Shown here: in pieces, positions 13,728 to 19,064 of the stretch
How the letters are laid out: each line of letters starts with the position of its first letter
Numbering within the stretch: position 1 is the first letter of the stretch
NCBI GenBank assembly: GCA_003521845.1
Contig: DPHB01000022.1
Location: forward strand, 4,200 to 23,263
Length of the DNA stretch: 19,064 nucleotides
Source: Oceanospirillaceae bacterium
GTDB lineage: Bacteria > Pseudomonadota > Gammaproteobacteria > Pseudomonadales > Balneatricaceae
Direction of reading: 5' to 3'
Program-made: the position numbers and the translations under genes
The notes under the pieces: model-generated
Told to the model about the DNA's origin: nothing
The model's input: the letters and a program-made list of their open reading frames with translations, nothing else
The model's database searches: none

Positions 13728-15179
13728 CTAGCTTGAAGAACGCTTATGCCAAGGGCTTGGTGCCTTGTTACTGCCATTACTGGTGCTGGGTTTTTGTCCG
13801 CTAGGCTTGCCTTGACGTGGTTTGTTGGTACTGGCCTGGTTGGCTGGTTTCTGGCTAGACGCAGAATTAGTATTGCCATTGTTAGAGCGGTTGGCATTAT
13901 TAGGTTTGCGCCTTGGTGCTAGTTTTTGATTACCAGAATCATGCTTAGAGCCCGATGAGCGGTGATCTGTATTGCCTGTTTTTGGCTTTTGCTTTTTTGC
14001 ACGCTTGGCCTTTAACGGTCTAATTGGCTTGGAAAAGGGCACTTCATGACTCGGTTCAAAACCGGCTTCATATTCGCGTTCAATATGCTTTTGAATTAAC
14101 TGCTCAATGTCGTAAAGGTATTCAATCTCATCAGCACTCACCAGTGACAAGGCTTCGCCTGTTTGTTCCGCACGGCCGGTACGACCAATACGGTGTACAT
14201 AGTCTTCGGCGATGTTCGGTAGGTCTATGTTTATAACGATCGGCAGTTGGCTGATATCGAGGCCACGGGCAGCGATATCCGTTGCTACTAATACCTGTAT
14301 AGATTTGTCTTTGAAGTTGGCGAGCGCTTTCATGCGGGCTGCTTGGCTTTTGTTACCATGAATGGCCGCGGCATTGATGCCCGCGGCATCTAATAGTTTA
14401 ACCAGCTTATTGGCGCCATGTTTGGTACGGCTAAATACCAGTACTTGATACCAGTTGTGTTGCTTAATAAGGTGAATGAGTAGTTTCGGCTTGGCTTTTT
14501 TATCAGCAGGGATAAGCCATTGCTTAACGTTTTTGGCGGTACTGTTGGGCGGGGTTACGTCGATCTGTTCTGGGTTATGCATTAAGCCGCGTGCCAAATC
14601 ACGAATATGATCAGCAAAGGTCGCCGAGAACATCAGGTTTTGACGTTGCTTAGGCAGCAAAGCCATGATTTTTTTAAGATCGTGTATAAAGCCCATGTCC
14701 AACATGCGATCTGCTTCATCTAGTACCAATATTTCTAGGTCATCAAAGCTCACCGCGTTTTGCTGGTAAAGGTCCAGTAGACGGCCTGGAGTCGCTACCA
14801 AAATATCGACACCGCCACGCAAACGTTGCATTTGTGGGTTGATTTTTACGCCGCCATAAACCACTTCGCTACGGATGCCTAGTGGCTGACCATAACGATG
14901 TGCGTTTTCGTGTACCTGTGCCGCTAGCTCTCGGGTCGGGGTTAAAACTAGGGCGCGAGCTTGGTTGTTTTTGGCTTTTGGGCCCTTGGCTAGCATCTGT
15001 ATCATAGGCAGGCTAAAGGCGGCGGTTTTACCCGTGCCGGTTTGGGCTGCAGCCATAACGTCACGACCAGAAAGTATGGCAGGAATTGCCTTGGCTTGGA
15101 TCGGCGTGGGTGTTGCATAGCCATTGGCAACAAGATGGTCGTTAAGCGTTTGGCTTAAACCAAGCTGGGAAAAAGGCAT
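13728..15179 (-). CDS. rhlE: DEAD-box ATP-dependent RNA helicase, RhlE type
   Basis: RNA-unwinding ATPase of the DEAD-box family, in the cytoplasm, likely acting in ribosome assembly or RNA turnover. All core motifs are present: Q-motif region GYATPTPIQ (20-28), Walker A AAQTGTGKT (44-52), PTRELAAQ (81-88), DEAD (154-157), FSATF, then VFSRTKHGANKL, TDIAARGLDI and HRIGRTGRA in the second RecA domain. F-LGLS at the start and the opening order resemble RhlE. Residues from about 375 form a basic, Asn/Ser/Lys/Gln-rich low-complexity tail, common in RhlE-like proteins and probably disordered and RNA-binding. The start at 15179 is chosen because MPFSQLGLS fits the family and GGAG lies 10 bases upstream; an in-frame start at 15209 would add 10 atypical residues. 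The RhlE subtype is less certain than the family. Confidence 0.92.
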   Translation of the reverse strand: MPFSQLGLSQTLNDHLVANGYATPTPIQAKAIPAILSGRDVMAAAQTGTGKTAAFSLPMIQMLAKGPKAKNNQARALVLTPTRELAAQVHENAHRYGQPLGIRSEVVYGGVKINPQMQRLRGGVDILVATPGRLLDLYQQNAVSFDDLEILVLDEADRMLDMGFIHDLKKIMALLPKQRQNLMFSATFADHIRDLARGLMHNPEQIDVTPPNSTAKNVKQWLIPADKKAKPKLLIHLIKQHNWYQVLVFSRTKHGANKLVKLLDAAGINAAAIHGNKSQAARMKALANFKDKSIQVLVATDIAARGLDISQLPIVINIDLPNIAEDYVHRIGRTGRAEQTGEALSLVSADEIEYLYDIEQLIQKHIEREYEAGFEPSHEVPFSKPIRPLKAKRAKKQKPKTGNTDHRSSGSKHDSGNQKLAPRRKPNNANRSNNGNTNSASSQKPANQASTNKPRQGKPSGQKPSTSNGSNKAPSPWHKRSSS

Positions 15180-15360
15180 AATATTGGAACTCCAGAAATG
15201 AGGCGGCAAGGATACCGTATTTACTGGCTTTTAGCTATTTTGTCGGCTTTTATATTAGTTGTTATTGGTTTAATGCAGTGACGTTTTAATGGGTTTTTGT
15301 GTCGCTCTCAGGTAAAATGCAAATCCGCTTTTAGCAATCTATTAACATCGCTTGGGTCCT

Positions 15361-18300
15361 ATGCCTAATACACCAGTCTTTACTACTAATTCTCTTTATC
15401 TTGATTTTTTACAAGGCCTCGAACGAGCCGGCTTTAAAGGTGAGATGAGCCCCGATAAAGCTACGCGTTTGAGTTTGGCAACGGATAATAGTGTTTATCA
15501 AGTTATTCCTCAGGGTGCCGTATTTCCTATTGATGAAGCGGATTTACTGGTTTTGTTTGCGCTTGCCGGTAAGGCGGAGTTTAGCGCTATTCAATTTGCC
15601 CCTCGTGGCGGTGGCACCGGCACTAATGGTCAGTCACTAAATAGCGGCTTGGTAGTGGATTGTTCCCGACATATGCGGGCTATCCTAGAACTTAATTTGG
15701 AACGTGGTTACGTGCGTGTGCAGCCAGGCATAATCCGCGATCAACTTAACGATGCCTTGCGCCCTCATGGGGTATTCTTCGCACCTAGTCTATCTACCAG
15801 TAACCGCGCCACAGTCGGTGGTATGGCCAGTACTGATGCCTGCGGCCAGGGTTCGCGTATATATGGTCGCACGAGTAATCATGTGCGGGCTATCAAGGTC
15901 GTTCTGGCAGACGGTGAACAGGTGATTGGTAAGCCCATGACACGCGCTCAATTAGACACGGCGATTGCTAAGGGAGACCGTAGTGGGTTGCTGTATAAAC
16001 AAATTTCTCAATTAGTAACACAAAAAGCCAGTTTGATTGAAGCTGTCTTTCCCAAGCTTAATCGCTTTATGACGGGCTACAATTTGGCCCACGTACAAGC
16101 AGACGACGGTTTTAACATGGCGGCTTTGCTGTGCGGTAGTGAAGGTACTTTGGCCATGGTGTCGGAGCTTACACTGCAACTGACGCCGATCCCTAAATAC
16201 AAACAGTTGCTGGCCTTAAGGTACGCTAGTTTCGACGCGGCTCTGCGCGACGCCAATCGTTTGGTTGAGCTGAATCCAGACGCTATTGAGACCATTGATG
16301 ACACCATTATTGAGCTAGCTAAAGATGATGTAATTTGGCATCGCGTAGGAGCGTTTTTAGGGGCTGAGCAGGCCGATGAGGTGAAAGCCGTTAACCTAGT
16401 TGAATTTAGCGCTATGCAAGCACAGTCGCTTAGTGGCAAGGTGGATGCGGTTTGTGCCGACCTTGAGGCTGGGCAAGCAAGTTCTGCTATTGGCTATTTT
16501 CGTACCGATAAAGCGGCCGACATGGGGGCTCTATGGGATCTACGTAAAAAAGGCGTCGGTTTGCTGGGCAATGTTAAAGGTAAGCGTCGCCCTATACCCT
16601 TTGTCGAAGACACGGCGGTACCTCCCGAAAACCTAGCCGACTATATTGTTGAGTTTAGAGCCCTATTGGATGGTTTAGGTATTCGTTATGGCATGTTTGG
16701 CCATGTTGATGCGGGGTGCTTGCATGTGCGCCCGGCGTTGAATATGCGGGACCCAAATGACGCCAAGTTAATGCGTCATATATCCGATGCGGTGGCTCAG
16801 CTGGTAGGTAAATATGGCGGTGTCATGTGGGGCGAACATGGCAAGGGTTTTCGTAGCGAATACACTGCGGATGTTGTTGGTCCGGAATTATATGCAGACA
16901 TGCGCCAGATAAAGGCCTGGTTTGATCCACACAACCAGCTCAACCCAGGTAAAATTTGTACCCCCCTTCGTGGCGCTGCTGATAGCCACTCTGCCGAGAA
17001 CAAGCAATTTGAATTAGTAAAGGTTGACGACCCACGTACGCGTGGCGCTATGGATAGTCAAATACCAGAAGCTGTAATTGAACACTGGCAGCCTATTGTT
17101 GCCTGCAATGGCAATGGCGCTTGTTTCAATTATCAACCGGAAGCTGAAATGTGTCCGTCCTACAAAGCCACCAAAGACCGCATACATTCTCCTAAAGGGC
17201 GTGCAACTCTGTTACGTGAATGGTTGCGCCAAGAGCAAACAGGTCATGTCGACAAGGATTTAGAAGACCAGACTTATGCCGCTTTGAATACTTGTTTGGC
17301 CTGCAAAGCATGTACCACGCAATGCCCTATTAAGGTTGATATTCCTACCTACCGCAGCCGCTTTTTAGCCAGTTATTTTAGCCACCGAAGTCGTCCTGTA
17401 AAAGACTATGTTATTGCTGCTGTGGAGGAGTTTGGTATCTGGGCCGGCAAGTTGTCTGGTGTTATTAACCCCATCATGCAGACAAGTATGGTAAAGCAGG
17501 TGATTAAACAGTTGCTGGGTATGCAAAATCTGCCTGCGGTGCACGCTTATGGTTTGTCAAAGCTAACAGCAATAAATGGGGTTGAGGCATATCAACCAGA
17601 CTACTTGCATAGTTTGCCGGATGTAGACAAACAACGACGTCTTCTAATTGTACAAGATGCTTTTACCTCCTGCTTTGATTTGCCAACCATGCAGGGTATC
17701 TTAAAAGCTTTGGTGGCCATGGGTTTTGTGCCTGTGGTAATGCCTTTAGGTGTGTCAGGTAAAGCCCGACATGTAAAAGGCTTTGAAAAATCTTTTGCCA
17801 AGTGCGCTACAACCCAGGCCGATAAACTTAAGGCTGCTGCTGACACTGGTATTGCCTTGGTGGCTATCGACCCCAGTGTTGGGCTCATCTATCGTGATGA
17901 ATACACCCAAGTTGTCGACCAGATGCCAGACGTGTTTTTATTACACGAATGGTTAGCGCCAGCTATGGAAGGCGTTATTTGTCCGGATCTTGCTAGTAAA
18001 ACGGCGGCTTCGGTTAGCTTGTTTGCTCATTGTAGCGAAAAGGCAATGCTACCCAATACCAACCAGCTATGGCAGGCAGTGTTTGCCAAATTTGGTATTA
18101 CGCTGCAAACGCCGGCCGTGGGGTGTTGTGGTATGGCGGGTACTTTTGGCCATGAAGTGGCGAATGAAAATGTATCGCAAGCGCTGTTTGATATGAGCTG
18201 GAAGCAGCCTGTTGCGGCAGCTGAAGTTGTTTTGGCTACGGGTTATTCGTGCCGTACGCAAACTAAAATTCAAGCGGCTCAAGGGCCCCTAGCCGGTGCA

Positions 18301-18366
18301 TCCGGAGACGCTGCCTTACATCCATTGGTGTATTTACAGCGCCTACTCGCTACGCAACATAACTGA
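15361..18366 (+). CDS. ydiJ: FAD-linked oxidase / Fe-S dehydrogenase, YdiJ type (2-hydroxy acid dehydrogenase)
   Basis: Large flavo-iron-sulfur protein of 1001 residues, matching E. coli YdiJ end to end as I remember it; YdiJ has been linked to D-2-hydroxyglutarate oxidation. The N-terminal FAD-binding domain has PRGGGTGTNGQ (81-91) and STSNRATVGGMASTDACGQGS. The FAD-oxidase C-terminal domain includes YGMFGHVDAGCLHVRPAL and WGEHGKGFRSEY. A ferredoxin-like part follows, with one cysteine set in CNGNGACFN (from Cys582) and CPS, and CLACKACTTQCP (Cys645, 648, 651, 655), enough for two 4Fe-4S clusters. The C-terminal CCG domain has GCCGMAGTFGHE (Cys922/923). The linker between the cysteine sets is about 40 residues shorter than in E. 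coli YdiJ. The ATG at 15361 is preferred over the TTG at 15352; no clear Shine-Dalgarno is seen. A TAAAAT at 15313-15318 may be its -10. Substrate in this organism is not known. Confidence 0.93.
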   Translation: MPNTPVFTTNSLYLDFLQGLERAGFKGEMSPDKATRLSLATDNSVYQVIPQGAVFPIDEADLLVLFALAGKAEFSAIQFAPRGGGTGTNGQSLNSGLVVDCSRHMRAILELNLERGYVRVQPGIIRDQLNDALRPHGVFFAPSLSTSNRATVGGMASTDACGQGSRIYGRTSNHVRAIKVVLADGEQVIGKPMTRAQLDTAIAKGDRSGLLYKQISQLVTQKASLIEAVFPKLNRFMTGYNLAHVQADDGFNMAALLCGSEGTLAMVSELTLQLTPIPKYKQLLALRYASFDAALRDANRLVELNPDAIETIDDTIIELAKDDVIWHRVGAFLGAEQADEVKAVNLVEFSAMQAQSLSGKVDAVCADLEAGQASSAIGYFRTDKAADMGALWDLRKKGVGLLGNVKGKRRPIPFVEDTAVPPENLADYIVEFRALLDGLGIRYGMFGHVDAGCLHVRPALNMRDPNDAKLMRHISDAVAQLVGKYGGVMWGEHGKGFRSEYTADVVGPELYADMRQIKAWFDPHNQLNPGKICTPLRGAADSHSAENKQFELVKVDDPRTRGAMDSQIPEAVIEHWQPIVACNGNGACFNYQPEAEMCPSYKATKDRIHSPKGRATLLREWLRQEQTGHVDKDLEDQTYAALNTCLACKACTTQCPIKVDIPTYRSRFLASYFSHRSRPVKDYVIAAVEEFGIWAGKLSGVINPIMQTSMVKQVIKQLLGMQNLPAVHAYGLSKLTAINGVEAYQPDYLHSLPDVDKQRRLLIVQDAFTSCFDLPTMQGILKALVAMGFVPVVMPLGVSGKARHVKGFEKSFAKCATTQADKLKAAADTGIALVAIDPSVGLIYRDEYTQVVDQMPDVFLLHEWLAPAMEGVICPDLASKTAASVSLFAHCSEKAMLPNTNQLWQAVFAKFGITLQTPAVGCCGMAGTFGHEVANENVSQALFDMSWKQPVAAAEVVLATGYSCRTQTKIQAAQGPLAGASGDAALHPLVYLQRLLATQHN

Positions 18367-18420
18367 CCCTATCAAGTATAGGCTCTGCACCGGCAATCAA
18401 GCGTGTCGGTACATCACTAA

Positions 18421-18445
18421 ATAAGCCTATTGATCATAGGTTTAT
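18421..18445. terminator. Hairpin at convergent ends of ydiJ and the kinase
   Basis: ATAAGCCTAT (18421-18430) and ATAGGTTTAT (18436-18445) form a 10-bp stem with one G:U pair and a 5-base loop, overlapping the kinase stop codon. A smaller CCTAT-5-ATAGG palindrome lies at 18368-18382, just after the ydiJ stop. Neither has a T-run, so terminator function is uncertain. Confidence 0.4.
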
Positions 18446-19064
18446 GTCTAGCCTGGCTACAAATTCACCATCGTTTTGGGAAACATGCAAGGCCCCATTG
18501 TTTGCTTCACTTAGGGTTTTGCTAATCCATAATCCCAGGCCTGTGCCTCTATGGCCAGCTTTGTTGGTAGCTCTATAGTACTTGCTGGTGAGAGCTTGTT
18601 TTTCATCTGCTGATAAATTCACACTTGGATTCTTAATTACGATTTGGGTTTTGTTGTGCAGCTGTCGAATCATGATATCGACGTTAGGGGAGGTACTATA
18701 TGTAATGGCGTTGCTTATAAGGTTGTTGAAAATGATACTCAAAGCCCAACGATTGGCCAAGCAGACCGAGTTCCCATGTACATTAAGCTGTAATGGTTGA
18801 GCGTCGTCAGTCATGCTTTGTGCGTGTTGCCATTGCACTTCGACAAGGTTCGCGATATCAATTTTTTCCTTAACTTGTGTGTCCCGTTTGACACTGTCCA
18901 TTAGGGCCACAGTATCGACAATGTGTTCAATACGGGCCAGCTGAGGATTGAGGGAGTCGCGCATGGGTGACTTAAAAATCAGTAGCTTCAAGGTTGTTAG
19001 TGGTGTTTTTATTTGCTCAGCCAACATGGATAAAAGGGAAGACTGAATCGCCACTAGTTTCCTA
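18434..19064 (-). CDS. Sensor histidine kinase C-terminal part, phosphoacceptor histidine missing (partial)
   Basis: The reading frame stays open to the right edge, so this is the 3' part (about 210 codons) of a longer gene; the GTG at 19054 is probably internal. The dimerisation helix is recognisable as MLAEQIKTPLTTLKLLI, but the usual A/S-H-E-[IL]-[KR]-T-P motif reads A-E-Q-I-K-T-P, so the phosphoacceptor His is Glu (codon GAG on the minus strand). The ATPase domain keeps the N-box (FNNLISNAITYS), a YYRA segment and the G2 box GHRGTGLGLWIS, while the G1 box is not evident (IKNPSVNLSADE). It may therefore bind ATP but not autophosphorylate in the usual way, or act as a regulatory pseudokinase. 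The upstream sensor part and any partner regulator lie outside the window. Confidence 0.8.
   Translation of the reverse strand, partial: RKLVAIQSSLLSMLAEQIKTPLTTLKLLIFKSPMRDSLNPQLARIEHIVDTVALMDSVKRDTQVKEKIDIANLVEVQWQHAQSMTDDAQPLQLNVHGNSVCLANRWALSIIFNNLISNAITYSTSPNVDIMIRQLHNKTQIVIKNPSVNLSADEKQALTSKYYRATNKAGHRGTGLGLWISKTLSEANNGALHVSQNDGEFVARLDINL

Overview
The window looks like chromosomal DNA of a free-living, probably marine gammaproteobacterium. Most predicted proteins (RNase T, class II PyrC, ArgG, YdiJ, RhlE, YidD, long-form TrpS) resemble gammaproteobacterial versions, and pyrC-rnt next to divergent argG resembles the Pseudomonas arrangement. The two-component pair resembles a family first noted in marine proteobacteria. 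Coding density is high. I see no rRNA, tRNA, CRISPR, transposase or prophage gene.

Layout. Positions 1-5209 are on the minus strand, read right to left: msrA, a FAD/GcvT-domain N-methyl-amine dehydrogenase (dimethylglycine/sarcosine dehydrogenase type), then etfB-etfA and a strong terminator. The dehydrogenase and ETF form a plausible electron-transfer unit: the flavoenzyme demethylates its substrate, the GcvT half can pass the methyl-derived carbon to tetrahydrofolate, and ETF carries electrons to the quinone pool. Positions 5251-5361 hold a palindromic dispersed repeat, with a related piece at the left edge. Positions 5390-9963 are a plus-strand run: trpS, an OmpR/PhoB-type response regulator, a large membrane histidine kinase, and yidD. 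The regulator and kinase match the proteobacterial dedicated sortase system pair (PdsR/PdsS), but no sortase or LPXTG-type substrate gene lies in the window.

From 9990 to 11663 pyrC-rnt runs on the minus strand, with argG divergent from pyrC (11951-13171). A 62-codon gene of unknown function (13399-13587) has its own ribosome-binding site, a candidate promoter and an elaborate terminator. It is followed by a convergent RhlE-type DEAD-box helicase gene, a divergent ydiJ-type FAD/Fe-S dehydrogenase gene (15361-18366), and at the right edge the C-terminal part of a second histidine kinase whose phosphoacceptor histidine appears to be replaced by glutamate.

The most notable content is the PdsS/PdsR-like pair without a sortase, with a CBM9-like periplasmic sensor domain, inserted between trpS and yidD. 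Next come the right-edge kinase without its histidine, the orphan 62-residue protein, and two inverted repeats overlapping the candidate etfBA promoter. All homology statements are from memory of the families; no search was run.
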